Assembly: GCF_958450345.1 (NCBI RefSeq)
Contig: NC_088784.1
Coordinates: forward strand, 55,050,247-55,114,246
Direction of reading: 5' to 3'
Source: Calliphora vicina
Taxonomy: Eukaryota; Arthropoda; Insecta; Diptera; Calliphoridae
Length of the DNA: 64,000 bases
A model generated the notes under the pieces. That model saw only the letters and a program-made list of their open reading frames with translations, searched no databases and was not told the origin of the DNA. Positions 21,880 through 33,000 of this stretch are shown piece after piece; position 1 is the first letter of the stretch; every line of letters begins with the position of its first letter. The position numbers and the translations under genes are program-made.

Positions 21880-22985
21880 TTTCCCTATTTTTTCGATACC
21901 ACTGTGCTCTCTCACTTGGATATTCGGGCTGAAGGATAGCTTGGAATCTAGAATGATACCTAAGTACTTTGCACTATCCGAGACCTAAAGTCTCCATTAA
22001 GGCGCGGTAATGGGAAGGAGGGAATTTTGTACCTTCTTGAAAAGAGCACAAGCTCCGTTTTCTCAAGATTCACACCAAGTAGACTATCAGTACTCCATTG
22101 GCTAAGTGTACTAAGAGAAGTTTGTAGGGATTGTGGTAATGTGTCAAGATGTTTCTCAGAAACAGCAGCATCATCAGCATATGCGACAGTTTTGCACTTA
22201 ATGGAGTCTAATTTCATGAGCAGTATATTAATGGCAATATTTTACAAGAGTTACAGTAAAACCCCTCCCTGAAGAGTCCTCCCCGGTTCACTAAGCTAAA
22301 TATAGTAGCAGTCCCCAAAGAAGAAATAATAACTCTATTGGTCAGAAGTCTACCAATGAAGCAGATAATAGACTGATCTATAACTAGTCCACCTAAAGCC
22401 GAAAGTATCGTCTCTGGTGTCACATTGTTAAAGGCCCCAAAAAGTCCACCAATGCATATCCTTTGTGCTCGAGTGATTTTTCGATAAATCAGCTAGCGAA
22501 TGTAGAGCCATCTGAATAGATACGCTCTTCATATAGACATGCTAAGACAAAGAAAGTCGGGTAGGATCAATCGATGAAAGATGATGCAGATCAATTATAC
22601 TTTCCATGGTTTTCAAGAGTAAGGACGATAGACTAATAGGCCAAAAGTCCTTAGGTCTAGTATGAGAAGTCTTCCCTCTCTTAGGGATGAAGACTACAGT
22701 ACATCTGATCGAGGATTCCGGAATATATGACAAAGCTAAGCAGGCCGAATATATTCGAGTCAACCAGGGTATAATTATATCCTCATTCCGTTGCAGATCA
22801 GCCGAACTGATACCATCTGGACCCGTTTAAGAGAATTAGGACCTCAAAAAGCTCAACGGAAAGTTATCCTCGGATAGAGGGACACTGCCAGGAAAGTGAG
22901 CGTCCATTAAAACCTCTAAAGTTGCTTTTCCGCTAGTAGTCCAGCTGTTGCTCATGTAGTAGGGTTTTTTCTAAACTGAAACGAC
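21880..22985 (-). pseudogene. Second LINE reverse transcriptase remnant (R1/LOA/I-like)
   Basis: Minus-strand blocks in RT order are: SGKATLEVLMDAHFPGSVPL (about 22940-22870), GPDGISSADLQ (about 22820), RIYSACLALSYIP and VVFIPKRGKTSHTRPKDF with WPISLSSLLLKTME (22763-22610), LTNRVIISSLG with a degenerate RGG-x-FREG (22423-22214), and AYADDAAV with LGVNLEKTELVLFSRRYKIP (22217-21960). AKYLGIILDSKL follows to about 21905. The YADD catalytic motif is kept. Several frame changes show decay. The LGVN-x-x-KTELVLF-x-R block differs from the Jockey copies here, so this is another clade of the Jockey superfamily; which one I cannot settle. Confidence 0.8.
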
Positions 22986-22989
22986 CGTA

Positions 22990-23668
22990 GAATATCACCA
23001 ATTCATTACATTTGCTCAGAAAAAAACTACTAAAAGAAGTAATAGAGAAAAACTATAAGTATTTCCGAACTCTATGGACTCCAATATAACGGAATTGCTA
23101 TATGAGAATCCCTGCATATTTTTGGTGCAGCATAGTGTGATAGTCATAGTTTTGAAACTTTTTATAAATTACTTGGACCGCCTCAATGGACATGGACCCA
23201 CCCATATAAAGTAAATATTTATTATAGAATACCTAGGTAACTATTACACTGAAAGTCTTATAATTGTCCTTGAGTCATTATGCTATCATTGTTAAATGCC
23301 ACGTTATTTTTAACAAAAGTAAAACACATATTAGGGACATATTAGCTAAATTTTGATGTTTCAATATTATGACATCTTCAATATATATGTCTGCGTTTGT
23401 TCTTTCAAATACACCTTTCCGTGGATAATCTAAACTGACTTAAATAGTTGTTATAAAGCTTATTTTTAAGATGTTTCTTATCTTGATATCAAATATAATG
23501 TGAAAAGTTGGAATAAATTTAAAATGCAAAACTATAATGCGAGTAAAGCACATACGAAATTATTAAATAGAAAAAAATATGGGGTATCATTTGAAAATGC
23601 CCTAAAGTATACTTTAGTAATTTGTATTTATCAGCCATATAGCAGACACCATGACTAAAACTGGGAAG
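22990..23668. other. Unassigned AT-rich sequence
   Basis: No gene is supported. 23040-23120 shares an inverted, diverged repeat with 15610-15680. Confidence 0.35.
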
Positions 23669-23670
23669 AA

Positions 23671-24324
23671 CATACCCTGCCAGCAATTGGAAGTTATATT
23701 TTTGATATGTATACTAAAATGTGTAGAGATATTGGTAGAGATTTTGCAATTATTGAACAGTTATCAATAAAATTAGTACCAAAATATCGTAATTATGATA
23801 TTAATCTTATCTTTTCCATTTTTCCACAACAATCAACTTTCTTTCTTTAGATGTCCCGGTACTTTTATTGTTTACGTTTTTTGTTTTTTTTTTTTAATTT
23901 TGTATGTCAGCTGTTCAGCGTTGCCACTTGTCTGTTTTTTGTTGTATATTGTATGAAAACATTTTCTATATTTGCGGTGGCACCCAGTTAAAGTCGGTTC
24001 AATTTAAAACATACTTTAATTTTGACTATGGTTGCAAATTAATAAAAAGCAGGTTTTTATTTTAAAGTTGTTTTTAAAACGAACCGACTTTAGTGTTTGA
24101 CTATGATTATGGGCCATTATCTTCTCTCTGGACACTTTTTAGACATAGATTTAGATATAATAATACACTAAATGGATAGAATTGGTAGGTATCATATGCG
24201 TGGCACGTTTTTTCCCGCACTGTGACACTATTATGATAAGAAAGCGATATCATATTCGATGAGTTTCAACTTCAGGATGATACGTTTGGGACACTTTTTG
24301 GATAGTAATTGTTGGCAGGGTATG
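23671..24324. mobile_element. TIR element with CATACCCTGCCAGCAATT ends
   Basis: CATACCCTGCCAGCAATT at 23671 is mirrored by AATTGTTGGCAGGGTATG ending at 24324, differing at one position. It contains a copy of the family-G repeat (23728-24117). No transposase is visible and no convincing target duplication is seen, so the superfamily is open. Confidence 0.6.
23728..24117 (+). repeat. Family-G repeat, longer copy
   Basis: Shares GAGATTTTGCAATTATTG, TTCCATTTTTCCACAAC, GTGGCACCCAGTTAAAGTCG and a terminal GACTATGATTATGGGCCA with 28518-28804. This copy keeps about 130 bp (around 23855-23965) that the other lacks. Confidence 0.7.
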
Positions 24325-24427
24325 TACATTGAAATACATCCATTTCTACACTTTTAAACGCACACATTCCATAGTTGCTTGCCTTGATGCAAATTTCAGC
24401 ATAGACAAACAACAACAATAACTAAGA

Positions 24428-25110
24428 CAAATAAGAGTGCTGTATTCGACTGTGCCGAATCTTATATACCCCTCGTATACCTTTAGTATACTACATACTT
24501 TAAAACAAAATTTAATTTCTGTTTTGTTGGGAAAACGATTTATTCATTAAACAGAAAAAAATTACGACAAATTAATTGTCAATTTAAATACCAAATTCGT
24601 CAATACAATTATTTTTTTAATTCTTTCAGCCACGCTTTTTTATTATAAAAAGAAAAAATAGTTTACTAACCACCGCACAGAGGGATGGATGTCTTCATAC
24701 ATTTTTTGGCAAAAATTATAAGGAGTGGTCGTAGAGCGCTGAAATTTGGCACAGAGAATTATATGGACCAATCTAAGAAAAAAATTAGTTTGGTCCATAT
24801 CTAGAAATTTGGTACATATATTTTCTGAAACAAAAGAAGAACATATGCCGAGTTTCAATAAAATCGGCCATGCCCACCGCATACCGCCCATGCAATCCAA
24901 ATACAATAAATTTATGTATAAAAATTATTAGGAATCGTCGAAGAGCATTGAAATTTGGCACCGAGAATTATATTAACTAAATTGGAACATTTAAATTTTA
25001 TAAATAAAAGAAGAACGCATGCCGAGTTTCAATAAAATCGGCCATGCCCACCGCCCACGAAACCCATACATAGATAAGAATTTTTTTGATATTTCGTTTA
25101 TTATTCGACA
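24428..25110 (-). mobile_element. HINE family-C-like end with diverged tandem interior
   Basis: The first bases, CAAATAAGAGTGCTGTATTC with an ATTCGACTGTGCCGAAT hairpin and TTATATACCCC, are the inverse of the family-C 3' terminus. Two diverged ~140-bp units at about 24725-24900 and 24935-25075 share GAAATTTGGCACxGAGAATT and GCCGAGTTTCAATAAAATCG. How far the element reaches beyond 25110 is unclear. Inverted GCACAGAGGGAT motifs at 24674 and 25510 suggest a separate frame around it. Confidence 0.45.
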
Positions 25111-25665
25111 AAAAATTTTAAGTTTTCATCCGAAAACAATTTTTTTCTCCCAACTTTCATTGTATTAAAGAAACAGCTTGGGGCTACATTTTTTTTCTCC
25201 ATGGAAAATCAAAAATAAAATAATTTTCAGAGACTTATAGATTTGGGCATATCTTCTTAACGGTTTATGATATCCCCATAATTTTTTTTATTTATGGAGA
25301 AATGTTGTATTTTTTAAATATGTTAAAGGTAAATGGTATCATTAGGAAAATTCTACATATATAAACCACTGAATTGCTTGAAAATATAAGTAAATTTTAG
25401 CTTAACACCCTTGCATGGACTTTACTTAATTTTTTTAAAAATTAAACATTTCTCTACAAAAATTTTTAAAATTGAGTGTTTGAAAAATTGACTTTTTGAC
25501 ACCAAAATCCCTCTGTGCACCGTGGCGGTAGGCATTAAAAATAACTATGATAAAAATTTTTGTTTCGTATAAACAAATCGAAATATTTTTGACTAAAGTT
25601 TCTGACCAAACAACCGATATAGCAAAGTAACACTGAATTCGATTAACAATAAACACTCTGTGCTT
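25110..25665. other. Unassigned AT-rich sequence
   Basis: No coding content. It ends in an inverse copy of the GCACAGAGGGAT motif (CCCTCTGTGC at about 25510), facing the one at 24674. Confidence 0.3.
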
Positions 25666-25667
25666 TT

Positions 25668-25830
25668 TTATATATTTTTTTTTTCATATTTTATTCATTA
25701 TATCTTCACAAAATAATGTGAACTATCAATAATTTGTTCAAATCTTAAATCTAAATATTAATTTTTATTTACGTCCACCACAGTTGGCCGAAAAATTATG
25801 TTTAATTTAATTTTTATATTGAAACTGATT
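25668..25830 (-). mobile_element. Jockey LINE 3' end only
   Basis: A poly-T run followed by CATATTTTATTCATTATATC and AACAATTTG-type text matches the 3' UTR of the LINE at 59.67 kb (TTGTTCAAATCTTAAATCTA shared). It is an extremely 5'-truncated insertion with no coding part. Confidence 0.65.
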
Positions 25831-25869
25831 TTTACAATATTTTCAAATTAATATATTTATCTAACCAGA

Positions 25870-26490
25870 GCACCCTGACGGCAAAGTTTTGCAAAAAATC
25901 ATACACGATGACTTCAGAAAATATAATTGTTTAGCAAAATGGCAATAGATACCAAAACTATGTTTTAAAGACTATAGCAAAGGTGGTTAGTAAAGTGACC
26001 ACTCAACCGCAAAGAGTTAAATGAAAAAGCACCAACAACCGATATTGTAAATTCAAAAATAATTTTGTTGATAAAAAATTGTTAAAAATTAACAAATATT
26101 TTAAAATAACGAGTCTGTTTAATTGTTTTTTTTTTTTTTGGTATTTGAGGGCTCATTTCAATTAAGACTGACTAAACATTTCACTATTTTAAGTGAGTGA
26201 AAAACTATGGTTCTTGAATATTTGCGTCATTGTTCATCTTGCCTTTAGAACTGTTGCGGCTGTTATCTTTAAACTATTTGTTTTTTTGTATCTGAAATTC
26301 TGCTCTTAATGTTTTATCGGGTTAATCATTGAATGTTAATAGAACACCTAATTATTGGTAAAAAAAAGTTTATATCAATAATGGTTTTATCCAAAAGTAT
26401 TCTTTTTGACAAATTTTTTACCTATATTTCAGTCAAGCAAATTACCTCTTCAATGAAATCTTTCAATAATCTATGATGTAACTCGGTTTA
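25870..26490. other. Unassigned AT-rich sequence
   Basis: No gene or repeat end recognised. GGTGGTTAGTAAA at 25985 is the inverse of TTTACTAACCACC at 24662, so the two may bound an older inserted block. Confidence 0.3.
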
Positions 26491-26498
26491 GTACTCAC

Positions 26499-26891
26499 CA
26501 AGTATATTCCCACAACAAAAGGTTTTATTTTATTATTTACTTTGACGATTCTGCAAAGAATTATCCACAATTGAATCCGCGAGATTTTGAATAGTGGAAT
26601 TTCGTCAATGTTTACATCCAATACAACATCGTCGTAGTTTTCCGAAACATGTTCAGCATTTCATAACTGCGTTTCAATTGCAATGTGACAGTAGCTTCCA
26701 GGGGAGACGTTTCTAACTAAAACCAGTGTTCTTTTGCCCAACAAAGTTTCTATAGAGAGTGGATCATCTAGTCCTTATTCCTTTAATATCGATAACAGCT
26801 TCTCCAAACATTTTTTAGAAATCCTCAACTTCAATTTTGGAACAGCAAAATCCTCCAAGTGCTCCTCAAAATCTTCACTCAAATCAACATC
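26499..26891 (-). pseudogene. Transposase-like exon with two stops and splice signals
   Basis: The minus strand reads DVDLSEDFEEHLEDFAVPKL, then RISKKCLEKLLSILKE, stop, then LGKRTLVLVRNVSPGSYCHI, a second stop, and DVNIDEIPLFKISRIQLW with PFVVGIYLV. The order (K-C-L-x-x-LL-x-IL, LL-x-x-RT, G-x-Y-CH, NIDG-LP-LFKS-like, FW-x-IL, PFV-x-G-like) is that of a group of arthropod transposase-related proteins, possibly EnSpm/CACTA (Tnp2-like). An acceptor-like TATATAG precedes the segment at 26892 and a donor GTGAGT follows at 26493-26498. Two in-frame stops and the changed NIDG (here NIDE) indicate a pseudogene. Family naming is tentative; coding ancestry is more secure. Confidence 0.5.
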
Positions 26892-27048
26892 TATATATAT
26901 ATAATATTCGCTGTTTTTATTTAATTTTTTAATATTTTTCTACAATAATTATTTACTTAGATCAAATAATTTTAATCACCTTTTACTAATAAGTTCACAC
27001 AAAACATAAATTTATTTCAAAAGGCATATATCGTTTTGACAATAAAAA

Positions 27049-27773
27049 CAAGTAAGAAAGTATGATCGGTCAAGCCCGACCATATAATACCCTACACTAA
27101 GTAAAAGATCAAAAACATTTTTCTTTTAAAATTTCAATAATTTATATTTTTTAGTGATTTTCGGTAGTGGGCCTTATATGGGGGCTATGACCAATTATGG
27201 ACCGATCACCATGAAATTAGGTCGTGTGATTTATGTCTATATTAAAGTTAACTATATTGAATTTTGTGTGTATACCAACATTTTTAAGCGATTTATGCAC
27301 GTTAAAGTGATTTTCGGAAGCGGGTCTATATGGGAGCTATGAATAATTATGGACCGATCGTAACTAAATTTGGTGACATGAATTTTGTGTATATAAAACT
27401 TATTTGGAGCGGAATTTGTGGAGATACATATATAAATTAAACATTTATGACCGATAAAGTCCAATTTCGGGAGGACATTTGTATGGGGGCTAGGTGAAAT
27501 AATGGCCAGATTTCAACCAGTTTCAATAGCCGAAAAAATAATATGTACAAAATTTCATCGAAATATCTTCAAAATTGCGATGTACTCTGGGCACAAGGTT
27601 TACATGGACAGCCAGCCAGCCGACCAGACGGACGGACATCGCTTAATCGACTCAGAAAGTGATTCTAAGTCGATCGGTATACTTTAAGGTGGGTGTTAGA
27701 CTAATACTTTTGGGCGTTACAAACATCTGCACAAACGCATTATACCCTCCCCACTATGGTGGTGTAGGGTATA
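27049..27773 (-). mobile_element. HINE family B, full length
   Basis: The same structure as 7275-8031: minus-strand TATACCCTACACCACCATAG start, subterminal inverted repeat, terminal hairpin (here TATGATCGG against CCGACCATA, one mismatch) and CTTACTTG. The internal CAGC/GACG microsatellite is short (two to three units). Confidence 0.75.
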
Positions 27774-28283
27774 ACAAAGAAAAACTGTCAACAAAAATGT
27801 CTACCTATTGAAAATGTCACCAGAAATACAGTAGAACTGTTGTCTTTAAACTTTAGACAGAGTCTAAAGTATCTCTACTGAAACTTAACGGAAATTTGTC
27901 GACATTTTAACTAGTGCAATTGTCGATAGAGAAAGAGTATTGACATACATTTATTTCTAGGCTGACTAGAGGGAGGTTAACAATCAACTATTATACATGT
28001 TCGTCATATTAAAAAATTATATTGCTAGTAGTTAATTACATTTTCTACGATGTATTCATAATAACTAAATTTTTAAATAATTAATTGACGTTTATATACT
28101 AAGAAAAAACAATAAAATGTTTGTTATAAATGGTTATTCAAGGAAAGAAAGAATGTTTCTTTTAAAGATTATATGTCCAATTTTATCGCTGGATAACAAG
28201 ATATGTTTTCAAATTACACATTTGTTAAAAGTTTTTATCAAATGCAGTGTGCATTTCTTTAAATTAAAATTTCTTAAAAATAA

Positions 28284-28804
28284 TGGCCCATAATCATAGT
28301 CAAAAATAAAGTACAGTTTAAGAGAATTAAACTCGACTTTACTTAAGAGTGGACTTTAGGTCTATCATAGACAAGTTAAAGTATACTTCTGACGCTAAAG
28401 TCGACTCTAAATATAAAACTAGCTGAAGTAGTTTTTAACTCGTTTAACAACAGCATCAGCTGTTCTTCGCCAAGTAAAAACGTTCGTCACAAAGTAAAAA
28501 ATGTTTAAGTTACAAGATATTGGTAGAGATTTTGCAATTATTGAACAGTTATCAATAAAATTAGTACCAAAATATCATAATTATTATTAATTAATCATAT
28601 CTTTTCCATTTTTCCACAACAAACAACTTTCTTTCTTTAGATGTCTATATTTTCTACATTTGTGGTGGCACCCAGTTAAAGTCGGTTCAATTTAACACAT
28701 AGTTTAATTTTGACTATGGTTGCAAATTAATAAAAAGCTGGTTTTTATTTTAAAGTTGATTTTAAAAAGAACCGACTTTAGTATTTGACTATGATTATGG
28801 GCCA
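28284..28804. mobile_element. Family-G element with terminal inverted repeats
   Basis: TGGCCCATAATCATAGTC at 28284 mirrors GACTATGATTATGGGCCA ending at 28804. The interior 28518-28804 matches 23728-24117, but 28320-28450 (AAAGTCGACTCTAAATATA and related) is only here. No transposase. Flanks TAA and ATG show no clear duplication. Confidence 0.6.
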
Positions 28805-29705
28805 ATGTTAATAAATATATTTGTATTACAAAATATTGCAGTAATTTGGTTGGTTCGAAAGGCTTTTTGGAGAAATTTTAAATATGCATTATATAAATCC
28901 GAAATTTTGGACAAAAATGGATTAAATAATTTAAGGACATATTTTAAAAATGTACCACATTTGTTCGTAATATCTGTAGCATATGCTTTCAGGAGCTATG
29001 ATTTGTTCATATATGGGTTTTTGACTAAAATCTATTCTGTAATAATAATTTTTAAAGTCACGTATTTTTGGACTCCTACCAATTATTATTTTTATTTTTA
29101 TTCTGGGTGTATAATATTCCATAAAACATTTCGCAATGAAAGTTTACATCGGTAAAACTTTTGATACCAAAAGTAAAGGTAATTTCCAAAAAAAAAACAG
29201 AGACAAAAATGTAAATGGTTGACCTGGAACCATGGCCTGTTGAGATACCTTTCAAAACGTATTATTTTTGGACTTGTAAAAGGTATAGCTTTGAATATTT
29301 TTTCATATGACATAACTAACAGAATCAATTATAATAAAATCGGTTATATATTGAGTTCATTATTATGAAAAAACTGGGTCAAGGTCATGGCAGAATCAAC
29401 CAGGTACAATTTCGTTTTGTTTTTTTTTTAATTTTCTTTTGTTTGACGTATAATTGAGAATATACTTCCTACAACTAGTAAGGTACTTAATAACAAAGTG
29501 ATATAAATGTAATAATTCTGTTTTGTTGGACTCCCTAGAGTAAGGAAATGTTGTTGGTGCCACTTTAATTAGAAATAAAATTGTATTGACGAATGTGGTA
29601 ATTAATATGACAATTGATTTGTCGTAATTTTTTTCTGTTTAACTAGTTAGCCTTGGATTCTCAAATTTTATAATTTTGGTGCTTAGAAGCGTCACAAAAT
29701 TATTT
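28805..29705. other. Unassigned AT-rich sequence
   Basis: A 116-residue plus-strand frame at 28805-29155 is rich in Phe, Tyr, Ile and Asn and is matched by comparable frames on the other strand. It has no recognisable motif, so I do not call it. The rest shows no features. Confidence 0.35.
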
Positions 29706-29711
29706 GCTATT

Positions 29712-31816
29712 TATACCCTACACCACCATAGTGGAGAGGGTATATTGGGTTTTTGCGGATGTTTGCAACGTGCAAAAATATTGTCCCAACACCAACTTTA
29801 AAGTATACCGATCAACTCAGAATCACTTTCTGAGTCGATTGAACGACGTCCGTCCGTCTGGCTGGCTGTACATGTAAACCTTATGCGCAAAGTACAGGTC
29901 GCAATTTTGATAAAAAAAAACCTAGCCCCCATACAAATTTTCTCCCGAAATTGGACTTTATCGGCAATAAATGTTAAATTTATATAGTATCTACATAAAT
30001 TTCACACCAAATAAGTTCTATATATACGGAATTCATGTAACCTAATTTTATGATGATCGGTCCATAATTAGTCATAGCTCCCATATAAGTCCCGCTTCCG
30101 AAAATCACTTTAACAAGCATAAATCTCTTAAAAATATTGGTATATGAAAAATAACTTTCATAAAGTTATAAATCACACGACCTAATTTCATGGCGATCGG
30201 TCCATAATTAGTCATAGGTACCATATAAGGATCTCTTCCGAAAATCATTCACGAAAATAAATACAAAAAATTAGTCATAGGTACCATATAAGGATCTCTT
30301 CCGAAAAACATTCTCGAAAATAAATTACAGAAATTTTAAAAGAAAAATATTTTTGTTCATTTACTTAGTGCAGGGTATTACATTAGGGAGGCCCTTAATA
30401 AACGAAAGTTGGATTTTGGCCATTCTCACCCCCCAGTTTGGTGAACATTAGTATAAAAATCATCCTGAAAAAATTCTAGGTAAATCGGTTGGGGTTAAGA
30501 CGTGCCGCAAGTCCTCTGAAGTTTTGAGATGCATTTTCAAGGGGAAAAATGATTTTTTTTCAGTTTTTATAAAAATTTTGCCATTAAAAAATTCCTTTTG
30601 TAATTTAATTTAAAAGAATCGAAATGTGTACGTAATTGTCGTTCTAATGAGACATAAAAAACAGAAATTGGTCAAAAAATGTTAAAGTTATTAAAAATTC
30701 GCCAGGACATTAATGTATCTCAGGCCACTAGAACAAAAAATGTAGGAACAAAATTAACATATTTTGATAAATATTAAAATAAAAGCTCATTTTTACTTAA
30801 AATATGTCCATATTTACTTGTATATGAGTTTTTGTCTTCGTAGGATACCGTTAACATATTCTTAGGTATGAACAAAAAAATAAATTTTTTTTAACGACAG
30901 TTTCAAAACTCCATTTTCAAATTTTTAAAAATTTTGTTAAACAAATTTCAGAATTTTTTTATCATCTCATTGGGATTTATTAAGAATATAATAGGGAATA
31001 AAAATGTGAAAAAATTATGAAAATATCTCTTACAGTTTTTCCGTACCTGCGATTTAAATTTTAAAATTTTCGAGAAAAACCAATTATTTGGCAATTTTTA
31101 GGCAAATGAGCTCTATTTCCTTACTCTTATGAATTAAAACCTATTGAGAATATTATAGTCCAGATAATTCTAAATATACTCTGAAACTTTTACCAAAATC
31201 GGAAGGCGTTAACCCTTAAATCGTGAAGGTCAAAGGTCAAATTTTTCAATATTTGGAATTTCTCTTGGAAAGATTTCGAAATGTTGTATATTTTTGGGCA
31301 GATTTTGATGAAATTTAACAAAAATATAACACAAAGCATAGTATTTACAAAAACAGCAGAAAAATTAAAATTAACCCTATATAGCACTTGGTGTTAAAAT
31401 TACCCCAAACTACTAAAACCATAAAAAATTATGATTTTAAAAGTTTGGGGTCATTTTAACCCCAAGTGCCATTAAACGTTAATTTCCATTCTTGTGCTGT
31501 TATTATAAACCCTAGAGTTTATGTTATATACACATTTCGATTCTTTTAAATTAAATTACAAAAGTAATTTTTTAATGGCAAAATGTTTACAAAAACTGAA
31601 AAAAATTCATTTTTCCCCTTGTAAATGCATCTCAAAACTTCAGAGGGCTTGCGGCACGTCTTATCCCCAACCGATTTACCTAAAATTTTTTAGGATGATT
31701 TTTTTACTAATGTTCACCAAACTGGAGGGTGAGAATGGCCAAAATCCAACTTTAGTTTATTAAGGGTCACCCTAGTATTACATGGTCGGGCTTGAGCGAC
31801 CATACTTTCATACTTG
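29712..31816 (+). mobile_element. HINE family B interrupted by a long-TIR element
   Basis: Starts TATACCCTACACCACCATAG. A short deletion near 29910 removes the AAGATATTTCGATC-type section, and a ~50-bp tandem duplication lies at about 30210-30320 (two TACCATATAAGGATCTCTTCC). It ends with GGTCGGGCTTGAGCGACCAT and a degenerate CATACTTG at 31816. The element at 30384-31774 splits it just before the 3' hairpin. Confidence 0.75.
30384..31774. mobile_element. Long-TIR foldback (family E) with perfect 9-bp target duplication
   Basis: The ends are TAGGGAGGCCCTTAATAAAC (30384) and, inverse, TAGGGTGACCCTTAATAAAC (ending 31774). Pairing continues for about 240 bp through GTTGGATTTTGGCCATTCTC and GACGTGCCGCAAGxCCTCTG. 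GTATTACAT flanks it exactly at 30375-30383 and 31775-31783, and the uninterrupted HINE copies show the single version. Long inverted ends with a 9-bp duplication suggest the Mutator (MULE) superfamily. No transposase frame. Confidence 0.8.
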
Positions 31817-31819
31817 TTT

Positions 31820-32990
31820 TTCAATTGAATTCGGTTTCATAGATTTTAAAAGAAAAATGTCAATATCTGTTATTTGAATCCATAAGATAGTTGGGACCTT
31901 TGAAAAGCTGATTTCAACTAATAGTTGGACATTGTTATATCAACTTTTCCCTATATATAAGAATACAGAACATATTTATTCTTCAATTGAATCTTGTAGA
32001 AATAACAAATGGAATGAAAAATTTATATAAGTACATACATAGATACATATAACATTACCTCTCATGGTGAAGAGTATAAAAATATATAATAATGTATATA
32101 ATGTGTATGTATGTATGTATTTTTATAATAGTGCACACTTGAGAACAAACACTATTATGCACTACAGCAAAAGCAAGTATCAATTAGAAGTTGTTTGTGA
32201 GGCTTTGTGTGTGAGCTCGTAAACAACTACAACTACAACTACAAATGCAATTTTCAACTTTAGTTTTTGCTAACATTATTGTTCTTGTTGTTGTCATCGC
32301 TGACGCTGTTTGTTGCCAAAAACGACAAATAGGCTAAATGACTGTCTGCCTGTCTCTCCGCCAACAAGACTAGCTGACAGTTCCGTTGACGTATTTTGCT
32401 TAAAGGCGAAAAGCGTGTTAGACACAATTGTTGAACCAAAAAATAAAAAAAGAGCAGAAACAATATCAAAAGCAACAAAATGTAAAAATCACTAAAGCAC
32501 ACATAACTGAAACTATATATAGATACAATACAAAAAGTTAAATTTTATTTAAGCAGCATGCACTTAATCTCATTCATTCAGTCATGCATGCATGACTATA
32601 AACATATCCTACGATGTATGCACGTATGGATGTGTACATCATACTGACATAATGTGAATGAAATGCAAACAAAACATAGATACAAACATACAAATTATGT
32701 GAATACTGACATCCATGGATACAAAGTTTTCACTTGTGTGCATGTGTGTATGTGTGCAGTATTAAGTCAGTTTTACAAGAAAATCTTTTTTCTTAAAACA
32801 AAAAATAAAAAAAACAGCTGCGAATACTTTGCAGCTATGTTCTTTACTAAATTCAAACAAAAACTTTATTTTTATAGACAAATACTAAGTCTATGCACAT
32901 ACAGTGTCGGTCAAAATACAATGAACAAACAATAATCAAGTAATAGTGTTATATTCGGATGTATCATTCTTGTATACCCACCATCAAGAT
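31820..32990. other. Unassigned sequence with simple repeats
   Basis: Holds (GTAT)n at 32103-32122, (CAACTA)n at 32226-32245 and CATGCATGCATG at about 32583. No gene is supported; the short frames on both strands at 32260-32500 have no motif. Confidence 0.4.
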
Positions 32991-33000
32991 GTGTGTATAC

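Noticed and set aside
28805..29155. 116-residue plus-strand frame
   Set aside because: Dominated by Phe, Tyr, Ile and Asn as expected from AT-rich DNA, with open frames on the other strand; no motif.
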